Position numbers and translations under genes: made by a program | Notes under the pieces: generated by a model | The model's input: only the letters and a program-made list of their open reading frames with translations | What the model was told of the DNA's origin: nothing | The model's database searches: none | In this document: positions 7,228-13,322 of the stretch, piece after piece | Numbering within the stretch: position 1 is the stretch's first letter | How the letters are laid out: every line of letters begins with the position of its first letter | Origin: Syntrophobacteria bacterium | GTDB taxonomy: Bacteria > Desulfobacterota > Syntrophobacteria > JARFUL01 | DNA length: 13,346 nucleotides | Direction: 5' to 3' | NCBI GenBank assembly: GCA_029289015.1 | Contig: JARFUL010000091.1 | Span: 1-13,346, forward strand

Positions 7228-8274
7228 ATGATAACAGAAGCACTCACGCAAGAAAAATTTCCCGCAGAGAGCCAAGGAACTTCGGGGACGCGTGGCCCCC
7301 GGATCGGAAAAGTGGCCCTTGAGGGCCCGGTTATCCTCGCGCCCATGGCCGGAATCACCGACAGGCCCTTCAGGAGGCTCTGCCGGGAGATGGGGGCCTC
7401 CCTCGCGGTCACGGAGATGGTGAGCGCACAGGGGCTGGCGCGGGGGCGCGGCGCGAGCCGGGAAATCGCGCGCGGGTTTCTTGGGGAAGAGCCCTGGTGG
7501 GTGCAGCTCTTCGGAGAAGACCCGGGCTCCATGGCCCGGGCCGCGAAGATCGTGGAGGGGATGGGCGCGGGCGGGATCGACATAAACCTCGGCTGCCCGG
7601 TGGCCAAGGTGGTGAAGACCGGCGCGGGCGCGGCCCTGCTCAAAGAGCCGGCACGCTCGGCGGCCCTGGTCCGGGCTGTGCGGCGCGCGGTCAAGGTCCC
7701 TGTCACGGTGAAGATGCGGGCAGGGTGGGACGGGGGCTCCATAAACTGCCTCGAGGTGGCCAAGGCCGCGCAGGAAGAGGGCGCGGACGGGGTAATCCTC
7801 CACCCCAGGACAGCAAGGCAGTTCTTCAAGGGAAGCGCGGACTGGTCGCTGATAAAGGGCCTCAAGGATAATTTAACTGTGCCGGTGATCGGCAACGGGG
7901 ACGTGGCCTCGCCTAAGGACGCGCTGAAAATGCTCGACGAAACCGGGTGCGACGGGGTAATGGTAGCGAGGGCCGCGAGGGGCGCGCCCTGGATATTCAG
8001 GGACATCCTGGTATATTTAGAGAGGGGCGAGGCCCCAAAGCCGCCGGCCCCGAAAGAGAGGCTCCGGGTGATGCTCAAACATCTCGAGCTGCTCGGGGAG
8101 GAGTATGGAGCCAGACTCGCCATGAAAAGGGCCAGGATGCACTTCATGTGGTACGTGAAGGGGCTCAGGGGAGGCGCCCGGTTCAGGAGCAGGATAAGCG
8201 GTGTTTCAGATATGGGGGAGCTTGGGAGGATAGCGGAAGATTTCCTTCTCGGGCTGGAGGAAGCCACCCGATGA
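7228..8274 (+). CDS. dus: tRNA-dihydrouridine synthase (Dus family, DusB-like)
   Basis: Reduces specific uridines in the tRNA D loop to dihydrouridine using FMN and NAD(P)H. From ATG 7228 the protein has 348 residues. The family opening VILAPMAGITDRPFRRL is at 35-51. DINLGCPVAKV (118-128) carries the catalytic Cys123. VTVKMRAGWD (159-168) and ILHPRTARQFF (190-200) line the flavin site, and VPVIGNGDV (218-226) with VMVARAARGAPWIF (244-257) completes the TIM barrel. The tRNA-binding helical domain follows. The start is uncertain: GTG 7195 is also in frame, neither start has a good Shine-Dalgarno, and codons before about residue 24 are A/T-rich unlike the rest, so the true start could be later than ATG 7228. 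Its stop overlaps the next start as ATGA, so it is coupled to the IspH-UbiA gene. Confidence 0.93.
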   Translation: MITEALTQEKFPAESQGTSGTRGPRIGKVALEGPVILAPMAGITDRPFRRLCREMGASLAVTEMVSAQGLARGRGASREIARGFLGEEPWWVQLFGEDPGSMARAAKIVEGMGAGGIDINLGCPVAKVVKTGAGAALLKEPARSAALVRAVRRAVKVPVTVKMRAGWDGGSINCLEVAKAAQEEGADGVILHPRTARQFFKGSADWSLIKGLKDNLTVPVIGNGDVASPKDALKMLDETGCDGVMVARAARGAPWIFRDILVYLERGEAPKPPAPKERLRVMLKHLELLGEEYGARLAMKRARMHFMWYVKGLRGGARFRSRISGVSDMGELGRIAEDFLLGLEEATR

Positions 8275-10010
8275 GGGTAAAGCTCGCCAAGACCGCGGGG
8301 TTCTGCATGGGCGTGCGCAAGGCCGTGGAGAAGGCGCTCACCGCCGCGGAGGAGATGGGGGGCCCGGTCTACACCCACGGGCCCCTGATCCACAACAACC
8401 AGGTGCTCGAGGTGCTGGCCGGGCGGGGAATAATCCCCCTGCCCGAGGACGGGAACACCTCGGACAAGACAGTGGTGATCCGCGCGCACGGCATTCCCCC
8501 CGCGCTCCGAAAGGAGCTCAGGGAGTCCGGGGCCAGGGTGGTGAACGCGACCTGCCCCCGGGTGGCCAAGGTGCAGTCCATAATAAAGCGCTACTCCGGC
8601 AAGGGTTACTTCTGCGTGATCGTGGGGGACGAGAACCACGCGGAGGTGGTGGGGCTCAAGGGGTTCGCGAAAGACGGCGTCGCGGTGGTCTCAGACGTGG
8701 GCGAGCTCCCCGAGCTTCCTGACGGGGAAAAGGTGCTGGTGGTGGCCCAGACCACCCAGTCGGACGACCGTTTCCAGGAGGTGGTGGACCTACTGAGCGG
8801 CAGGCACGCGGATCTCCTGCCCATAAACACCATCTGCGACTCCACCCACAGGAGGCAGTCCGAGATAAGGTCTCTGGCCCGGGAGGTGGACGCGCTGGTG
8901 GTGGTGGGGGGGTTCCACTCCGGCAACACCAGGAGGCTGGCGGAGATAGGAAGGAGCGCGGGTGTTCCCACCTTCCACGTGGAGACCGCGCAGGGGCTCG
9001 ACAGAAATCTCCTGAGCAGGTTCAAGACCATAGGCGTGACCGCGGGAGCCTCCACCCCGAACTGGATGATCAAGAACGTGGTCGAGGAGATCCACAGGAT
9101 CCGCCCCTTTGGCACGGCAAGGCTCCCCTACGTTATGCAGGAGCTCTTCAGGGCCGTGGTGTGGTCCAACCTCTTCGTGGCCCTGGCCGCGGCCTCCCTG
9201 GGCTATGCCGCGCTCTCCCTCATGGGTGCCTCCCACACCCCCTCCCAGTTCTTCATCGTGCTCAACTACGTCTACGCGATGCACCTCCTCAATCGCTACA
9301 CCGACCAGCCCGCGGCAAGGTTCAACGATCCCGCGAGGGTGAAGTTCCTGGAGGAGAACAGGCTCTTGCTCATGGGCTCGGGGATTGTGGCCACTCTCTT
9401 GGCCCTGGGGCTCTCCGCGAGCATGGGGCTCGTGCCTTTCGGGCTCCTTCTCGTCATGTCCTTCTTCGGCATCACCTACGCGATACCCGTGATTCCCAGG
9501 TGGTGGCTCAGGTGGATCAAGCTCCCGGAGATAAAGACCCTCAAGGATATCCCCGGCTCCAAGACCTTCTTCATCGCGGCGGCCTGGGCCCTGGTCACCA
9601 CGGTCATACCCGCGTCGGTCCAGCCGGGGCTCTCCGTCTCCAGGGTGGCCTACGGCTTCCTCGTGATCTTCATCATGGTGCTGATCCGCTCCGCGCTCTT
9701 CGACCTCCTGGACCTCCAGGGCGACCGGCTGGTGGGCAAGGAGACCATCCCCGTGTTCATCGGCAAGCATAACACCAGCACCCTGCTCTGGATGCTCACC
9801 GCTCTGTTGGGGCTGGTCTTTGTCTTGGGCGCGGGCACAGGAATCGCGACCGGGCTCTCCTACGGGCTCCTGGCTGTGGCCGGGTATCTGGCCGGGAACA
9901 TATACATTCACCAAAGGGGGCTCGCGTCGCTGGGCTACCGCACCGAGGCCCTTTTGGAGACGGGGTTTATCTTGGCGGGGCTCATCGCGCTCATCTACAG
10001 GGCGATCTAG
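8271..10010 (+). CDS. ispH: IspH (HMBPP reductase) fused to a UbiA-type prenyltransferase
   Basis: A 579-residue two-domain protein. Residues 1-278 are IspH/LytB, the [4Fe-4S] enzyme that reduces HMBPP to IPP and DMAPP, the last MEP step. Cluster ligands are Cys12 (GFCMGV), Cys95 (NATCPRV) and Cys189 (TICDST). Active-site His41, His73 (RAHGIP) and Glu125 (ENHAEV) are present, as are the TTQ stretch at 161-163 and GASTPNW at 259-265. After a short linker, residues about 290-579 form an integral membrane domain of about eight or nine helices with UbiA motifs: NRYTD (341-345), and DLQGDRLVGKETIPV (481-495) as the second Asp-rich motif. The first motif is unusual, with the next Asp (353) eight residues on. 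The joint is in one uninterrupted frame with no internal stop. Start ATG 8271 overlaps the dus stop by 4 nt; the frame is open further upstream, but that is out-of-phase dus sequence. Prenyl substrate and acceptor are unknown. Confidence 0.93.
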   Translation: MRVKLAKTAGFCMGVRKAVEKALTAAEEMGGPVYTHGPLIHNNQVLEVLAGRGIIPLPEDGNTSDKTVVIRAHGIPPALRKELRESGARVVNATCPRVAKVQSIIKRYSGKGYFCVIVGDENHAEVVGLKGFAKDGVAVVSDVGELPELPDGEKVLVVAQTTQSDDRFQEVVDLLSGRHADLLPINTICDSTHRRQSEIRSLAREVDALVVVGGFHSGNTRRLAEIGRSAGVPTFHVETAQGLDRNLLSRFKTIGVTAGASTPNWMIKNVVEEIHRIRPFGTARLPYVMQELFRAVVWSNLFVALAAASLGYAALSLMGASHTPSQFFIVLNYVYAMHLLNRYTDQPAARFNDPARVKFLEENRLLLMGSGIVATLLALGLSASMGLVPFGLLLVMSFFGITYAIPVIPRWWLRWIKLPEIKTLKDIPGSKTFFIAAAWALVTTVIPASVQPGLSVSRVAYGFLVIFIMVLIRSALFDLLDLQGDRLVGKETIPVFIGKHNTSTLLWMLTALLGLVFVLGAGTGIATGLSYGLLAVAGYLAGNIYIHQRGLASLGYRTEALLETGFILAGLIALIYRAI

Positions 10011-10058
10011 GGGACCGAACAGGTTATACGCGTCAATCTATCATTCGGGAGACCGATT

Positions 10059-10340
10059 ATGAAGGACGACCAAGGGGCAGACCAGGCCGGGTGCGCGGGC
10101 ACAGGCGACTATGTTAGCTGGGAGGAGGAGCTTGTCCTCAAGAGGATGCGGGAGTTGAAAGAGGAGGCCGCCCAGACCAAGGCTGAAATAGCCAGGCTCT
10201 CAAAGGAGCCCGAAAGGGAAGACGAGCTTGGCGCGGCCAGGGAGAAGCTAGAGGAGCTGAAGGGAGCCTTCAGGGAGCTCGAGAGGGCGAGGGATGAGGC
10301 CCGGACCCACAAGATGAGGGCCCTGGGCCACGAGGACTAG
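10059..10340 (+). CDS. Small coiled-coil protein, function unknown
   Basis: A 93-residue, strongly charged protein. From about residue 20 to 88 it is a continuous Glu/Lys/Arg/Leu-rich helix with heptad-like spacing of Leu and Ala (EEELVLKRMRELKEEAAQ and onwards), so a coiled coil is likely. There is no signal peptide, membrane segment or catalytic motif. GGGAG lies about 7 nt before the ATG. It follows the IspH-UbiA gene by 48 nt on the same strand without a terminator, so it is probably the last gene of the dus transcript. Codon use matches the GC-rich genes to its left. I do not recognise a named family. Confidence 0.75.
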   Translation: MKDDQGADQAGCAGTGDYVSWEEELVLKRMRELKEEAAQTKAEIARLSKEPEREDELGAAREKLEELKGAFRELERARDEARTHKMRALGHED

Positions 10341-10554
10341 GCCCAAGGAGAGGACGCGGGGGTAAATTTTTTGGATGATGTAGATGACTGTAGCCTATCC
10401 CAAGCCTAAAAAGAAAAGCACTTACACCAAGCCTAACAAACACATCTCACGGTAGAGACAAAAACACCATAAACTCCTGTCACATTTCTTCCGCTCGACT
10501 GTATATCATAGTAAAAAGTTAGGATATAAAAACCAGCACACAAGGAGGTTGGAG
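10341..10554. other. A/T-rich gap marking a composition change
   Basis: About 210 nt without a convincing gene. Base composition shifts here from strongly GC-rich to markedly A/T-richer. It contains a short direct repeat (CCAAGCCTAA-type at about 10399 and 10432) and must contain the promoter of the exported-protein gene, but no box pair is clear enough to call. No obvious terminator for the preceding gene is visible. Confidence 0.5.
10542..10548 (+). promoter_or_regulatory. Ribosome binding site setting the start of the exported-protein gene
   Basis: AAGGAGG lies 6 nt before ATG 10555, the ideal distance, and rules out the in-frame TTG at 10549. Confidence 0.85.
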
Positions 10555-10965
10555 ATGATCAAGAAAAAACATTTGCTTGCTTCGGCTTTGCTGATTTCCG
10601 TGGCGCTAATATTGTCTGTTTTGGCCGTTGCAGGCCCTAAGAAAGTCTCCCTTAAAGGGGAGATTCGGGATGCCGAGTACGTAAGGAAAATGACCAAATC
10701 GCAAAAAACCAAGCTTGGCCCGAAGATTGTGGATAAAGATGACTTCGTTTTCCTTTTGCCCGGCGGAGACTACTATCTCCTGCCCAACATAGACCGTAAC
10801 ATAAAGGCAAGGCATGCGGGGCAGCAGGCAAGGATAACGGGTAAACTGAATGGGCAGGCAATTATAGCGGAAAGAATCGAGTTGAAAAGGGACATAGGAT
10901 ATGAGACAGTCTGGGCCGAAAGATGGGAGGAGGATCTGATGAGGGACCTGGTGTGGCACGGGTAG
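10555..10965 (+). CDS. Small exported protein, possible OB-fold
   Basis: A 136-residue protein with a clear Sec signal peptide: MIKKKHLL, a hydrophobic core to about residue 23, and an AVA-G cleavage site after residue 26. The mature part (about 110 residues) begins GPKKVSLKGEI. A pattern of short strands (VSLKGEI, DDFVFLLP, QQARITGKL, AIIAERIEL) suggests a small OB-like barrel of the kind found in periplasmic binding proteins, but this is pattern reading only. There is no cysteine in the mature part and no lipobox. It is followed by the CCGCAAC array and a terminator, so it is a single-gene unit. Base composition is lower in GC than the genes before 10340. Function unknown. Confidence 0.8.
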   Translation: MIKKKHLLASALLISVALILSVLAVAGPKKVSLKGEIRDAEYVRKMTKSQKTKLGPKIVDKDDFVFLLPGGDYYLLPNIDRNIKARHAGQQARITGKLNGQAIIAERIELKRDIGYETVWAERWEEDLMRDLVWHG

Positions 10966-10984
10966 AACAAGTAGGCTCCTCTAC

Positions 10985-11012
10985 CCGCAACCACCCGCAA
11001 CCTATCCGCAAC
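10985..11012 (+). repeat. CCGCAAC array, copy A (three units)
   Basis: CCGCAAC occurs at 10985-10991, 10995-11001 and 11006-11012, a period of 10 and then 11 nt, about one helical turn. It starts about 20 nt after the exported-protein stop codon and is followed, 15 nt on, by a terminator hairpin. Related arrays lie at 12313 and 13323 in the same orientation. Confidence 0.85.
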
Positions 11013-11027
11013 TTGTAAAAACGATAA

Positions 11028-11065
11028 GGCTGTAACCCGATAAGGATTGCAGCCTTTATATTTTT
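11028..11065 (+). terminator. Intrinsic terminator of the exported-protein gene
   Basis: GGCTGTAA (11028-11035) pairs with TTGCAGCC (11047-11054), 8 bp with one G-T wobble and an 11-nt loop, followed by the T-rich run TTTATATTTTT. CGATAAGG occurs twice (11022-11029 and 11038-11045), once overlapping the stem and once in the loop. The left arm and loop reappear in repeat copy B. Confidence 0.8.
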
Positions 11066-11143
11066 GTGGTGCCGAAGAAAGGGGACGCGTGGGTGAATGG
11101 TTTTGATAGTGGTATGGCTGCAACTCCTGCTTCAGGTATGCAA

Positions 11144-11172
11144 TTTCAAATTATCAACCTTTCCGCTATAAT
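11144..11172 (+). promoter_or_regulatory. Promoter of the membrane-anchored methyltransferase gene
   Basis: A perfect TATAAT -10 box at 11167-11172 lies 17 nt after a weak TTTCAA -35 (11144-11149). Transcription would start near 11179, about 35 nt before the start codon. Confidence 0.6.
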
Positions 11173-11213
11173 GGGTAACAATCACTTCGATTATTCCGGG
11201 ATAAAGTAAAGAC

Positions 11214-12278
11214 ATGGGGTTGAGACCCAACAGGTTTTCTCTTGGGCTTTTGTCCTGCCTGCTTGTCCTTGTGGCCGGGGGATTGCTGCTTTTGTTTTAC
11301 CTGGGCAGTGATCGGGTGGACTCACGAGCCCGGGGACCCGAAGCCGCAAAAGCGCGTCCGGCCGCACCACCTGCGGCAAAATCGACGAAAAACGATTTCA
11401 CACGAGAGTCACGCCGCCTCAAAGAGTCCTGGGATCGTCAGAGCAAGGAGGCTTTACAGGACTATCTTGTGAAGGGGTATCAGAACCCGCAGATCAACGT
11501 TGAAAGCATCCTGACGCGCCATCAACTCCTGGAGTGGCTCTTTCCCGGTCTATTTTCCGAGCTAAAACGCGAAGAGCTGGCCTACACAGTTGAAACCCTC
11601 CGGCTGTTCAATGAGGCCCTGGATCGCCATAACACACAGTTCAAATTGGAATTTAAAGATACTGATACGCAAAAGAAGATCAGCCTCGCTGAGGAGAGTC
11701 TCAAACACAGGTTTACGGTCTATCAGAACAGGTGGGCAGATACTTTAAAAAATCTGGAGGCAAAGAAAGCCAGCCTTTTGGAGCCGGCTTGCGGTTCTGC
11801 CAATGAGTATCGATTTTTCGTCTCTTATGGCATTGCCCGTTTCTTCGATTACAAGGGTTTTGACATCGCAGAAAAGTGTATCGCAAACTCGAGGGCTATG
11901 TTTCCCGGGATTGATTTTGAGGTGGGAAACGTAATGAAGATAGCTGAAAAGGATAAGGCCTTCGATTATTTAATAGTTCAGGACCTCTTTGAGCATCTTT
12001 CCCTGAAAGGGATGGAGAAAGCTCTGGAGGAGGTCTGCCGGGTAACCAAAAAGGGCCTGGTAATCGTATTCTTCAATATGGCCCAAAGACCCGATCACAG
12101 GATCAAGAGGGTCCGCAAGTATCATTGGAATCTACTGAGCGAAACGCTCATAACAAACTTTTTACTAAAAAGAAGCCGTGATGTGCGTGTTGTTAATGTT
12201 CAGAAGTATCTAAAAGAAGAGTTCGGGTTTTCCAATTACTACAATCCCAAAGCCTACACATTTGTAGTCAATTTCTAA
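11214..12278 (+). CDS. Membrane-anchored class I SAM-dependent methyltransferase
   Basis: A 354-residue protein with a short basic N-terminus, one hydrophobic segment (about 10-30) acting as signal anchor, a Pro/Ala/Lys-rich linker (40-60), a helical charged region (60-180) and a C-terminal methyltransferase domain. The SAM-binding motif I is LLEPACGSANEYRFF (188-202). The acidic end of strand 2 is GFDIAE (215-220), with the following motif FEVGN (235-239). The post-motif DYLIVQDLFEHLS is at 251-263, and KKGLVIVFFN (279-288) is the strand after it. Acceptor substrate unknown. If the N-terminus is an N-in anchor the domain would face the periplasm, where SAM is absent, so topology is a real puzzle. 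It has its own promoter, a weak ribosome site and lower GC than the left arm. Repeat copies A and B flank it. Confidence 0.82.
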   Translation: MGLRPNRFSLGLLSCLLVLVAGGLLLLFYLGSDRVDSRARGPEAAKARPAAPPAAKSTKNDFTRESRRLKESWDRQSKEALQDYLVKGYQNPQINVESILTRHQLLEWLFPGLFSELKREELAYTVETLRLFNEALDRHNTQFKLEFKDTDTQKKISLAEESLKHRFTVYQNRWADTLKNLEAKKASLLEPACGSANEYRFFVSYGIARFFDYKGFDIAEKCIANSRAMFPGIDFEVGNVMKIAEKDKAFDYLIVQDLFEHLSLKGMEKALEEVCRVTKKGLVIVFFNMAQRPDHRIKRVRKYHWNLLSETLITNFLLKRSRDVRVVNVQKYLKEEFGFSNYYNPKAYTFVVNF

Positions 12279-12312
12279 TTGACACGTCTACTTACCGGTT
12301 CACGGTCTCTCG

Positions 12313-12371
12313 CCGCAACCCCCAGCAACCTGTCAAAAGAAAAAAGCTGCAACCCGTCAGGATTATATCCT
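12313..12371 (+). repeat. CCGCAAC array, copy B (two units plus decayed tail)
   Basis: CCGCAAC at 12313-12319 and the variant CAGCAAC at 12323-12329 are 10 nt apart. About 16 nt further on, GCTGCAACCCG (12346-12356) and AGGATT (12359-12364) repeat the left arm and loop of the copy A terminator. The right arm is changed (ATATCC instead of GCAGCC), so the long hairpin is lost and only a short AGGAT/ATCCT stem remains. It lies 35 nt after the methyltransferase stop codon. Confidence 0.7.
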
Positions 12372-12432
12372 CCATCCAGGCAAAATCCGGAGGCGTCTCT
12401 TCCGGCCCCTCCCCGACCCGGCATATTAACCA

Positions 12433-12461
12433 TTGACAACTGTATCCGGTAATAGTAGTAT
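12433..12461 (+). promoter_or_regulatory. Promoter driving the small basic protein
   Basis: A perfect TTGACA (12433-12438), a 17-nt spacer and TAGTAT (12456-12461, four of six matches). The start would be near 12468, giving a leader of about 200 nt before ATG 12670. Confidence 0.6.
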
Positions 12462-12669
12462 CCATTGAATCCCCTAATCTGGTTTTGGTATTTAGCCCCA
12501 GGGCCCGAGAAGGCCATGAGGTCTTTGTTATTCAGGACTCGATGATGCGGGCAAGGCAGGCTCGTATTCAATTGCAAAGAACATTCGGAGCGCCATATCC
12601 GGTTCAACCGGGAGAGCAGGCGCAGAACACGGCGGTCCGGCATATTCAGTCCGGGAATTTGGAGGTGTC

Positions 12670-12810
12670 ATGGCGAGACGCAGCCATCATAGCTTCAACA
12701 AGAGGCAGAAAGAGCTCGAGCGTAAGGCAAAGGCCAAGAAAAAGATGGAGCGGCGGCAGTCCAAGAATAAAATGGCCGAGGATGAGGAAACGGACGACAC
12801 CGAGCAGTAG
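12670..12810 (+). CDS. Small Lys/Arg-rich protein (46 residues)
   Basis: A complete short gene. It begins MARRSHHSFNKRQKELERKA, continues with KAKKKMERRQSKNK and ends in an acidic tail (AEDEETDDTEQ). GGAGG at 12661-12665 lies 4 nt before the ATG. The protein has a basic helical body and an acidic C-terminus, with no membrane segment. From memory, proteins of this look (a FxKRQKE core followed by a Lys/Arg helix) are common in deltaproteobacterial genomes, often unannotated, and their role is unknown; nucleic acid or ribosome binding is a guess from charge. It sits 234 nt upstream of the cold-shock gene on the same strand and downstream of a good promoter. Confidence 0.78.
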   Translation: MARRSHHSFNKRQKELERKAKAKKKMERRQSKNKMAEDEETDDTEQ

Positions 12811-13006
12811 CAGGAGCAGGAATCGAGCTCTTCCTTTCCATCTTCATATTATTACCTGGTCAAGATTAAAAGAAGGTTCGCAAGACAATCCTTGAGAATT
12901 CGCATCGGTGCAAGGAGATTAAAAACGATTCTTAGATAGTTAGGGGAGATGCCCTCTACGTTCCCAGGCGGCATTTTCATTCTGAAGACAAGGGAACCTA
13001 TTAAAA

Positions 13007-13025
13007 GGCCTTTGAAAAAAAGGCC
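13007..13025 (+). promoter_or_regulatory. Hairpin just before the cold-shock gene ribosome site
   Basis: GGCCTTT (13007-13013) and AAAGGCC (13019-13025) form a perfect 7-bp stem with a GAAAA loop, ending 5 nt before the GGAGG at 13031. There is no T run, so it is not a terminator. Such a leader stem could modulate translation with temperature (inference). Confidence 0.5.
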
Positions 13026-13044
13026 AACATGGAGGTATTGTTAC

Positions 13045-13248
13045 ATGGCAAGTGGTTCTGTTAAATGGTTCAGCGAGCAAAAGGGCTACGGCTTCATCGT
13101 TCCGGATGAGGGAGACAAAGACCTTTTTGTTCATCACTCCAACATCGAGATGGAAGGCTATAAGACCCTTCACGAAGATCAGAGGGTCGAATTTGAGGCA
13201 GCTGAGGGCCAAAAGGGCCCCGAGGCCACCAAGGTTCGCCCTGTCTAA
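13045..13248 (+). CDS. Cold-shock protein, CspA family
   Basis: A 67-residue single cold-shock domain, an RNA/ssDNA-binding five-stranded OB barrel that melts mRNA structure. It opens [18 protein letters not shown], with RNP1 KGYGFI (13-18) and RNP2 DLFVHHSNI (about 28-36), and ends [19 protein letters not shown], all usual for the family. ATG 13045 is chosen over the frame-open upstream region because it gives the family length and has GGAGG 9 nt before it (13031-13035). The leader from 12811 is 234 nt and holds the hairpin at 13007. A strong terminator follows. Which csp paralogue it is cannot be decided here. Confidence 0.96.
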   Translation: MASGSVKWFSEQKGYGFIVPDEGDKDLFVHHSNIEMEGYKTLHEDQRVEFEAAEGQKGPEATKVRPV

Positions 13249-13275
13249 CCGACACGGTATATAGCAAGTCCATGG

Positions 13276-13302
13276 GGCCCCGGAGAAATCCGGGGCCTTT
13301 TT
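13276..13302 (+). terminator. Intrinsic terminator of the cold-shock gene
   Basis: GGCCCCGGA (13276-13284) and TCCGGGGCC (13289-13297) form a perfect 9-bp stem capped by a GAAA tetraloop, followed by five T. It lies 27 nt after the stop codon. Confidence 0.95.
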
Positions 13303-13322
13303 CCCCTCTCCCCACCTACCTT

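Larger units (their letters stand above)
12279..12669 (+). other. Intergenic region before the small basic protein
   Basis: About 390 nt holding repeat copy B at its left end and a consensus-like promoter at 12433-12461. From there to 12669 a leader of about 200 nt has no gene I can support; a ten-codon frame from ATG 12517 is the only small frame of note and has no ribosome site. Confidence 0.5.

Noticed and set aside
7947..8270. Upstream extension of the IspH-UbiA frame by about 108 codons
   Set aside because: It overlaps the conserved C-terminal part of dus in another frame and translates to an Arg/Gly-rich composition typical of a shadow frame. ATG 8271 gives the exact IspH N-terminus.
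10985..11012. CCGCAAC units considered as a CRISPR array
   Set aside because: Units are only 7 nt with 3-4 nt between them, far below CRISPR repeat and spacer sizes, and no cas genes are present.
10606..11123. Minus-strand frames opposite the exported-protein gene and its terminator
   Set aside because: The plus-strand gene has an ideal Shine-Dalgarno and a signal peptide; the opposite frames have neither.
12275..12643. Minus-strand frame across the gap after the methyltransferase
   Set aside because: It crosses repeat copy B and the plus-strand promoter and has no recognisable domain or ribosome site.
12485..12895. 136-codon frame overlapping the small basic gene
   Set aside because: It starts at a non-ATG codon without a ribosome site and becomes an Arg/Ser-rich shadow where it crosses the 46-residue gene, whose frame has a Shine-Dalgarno and a sensible protein.
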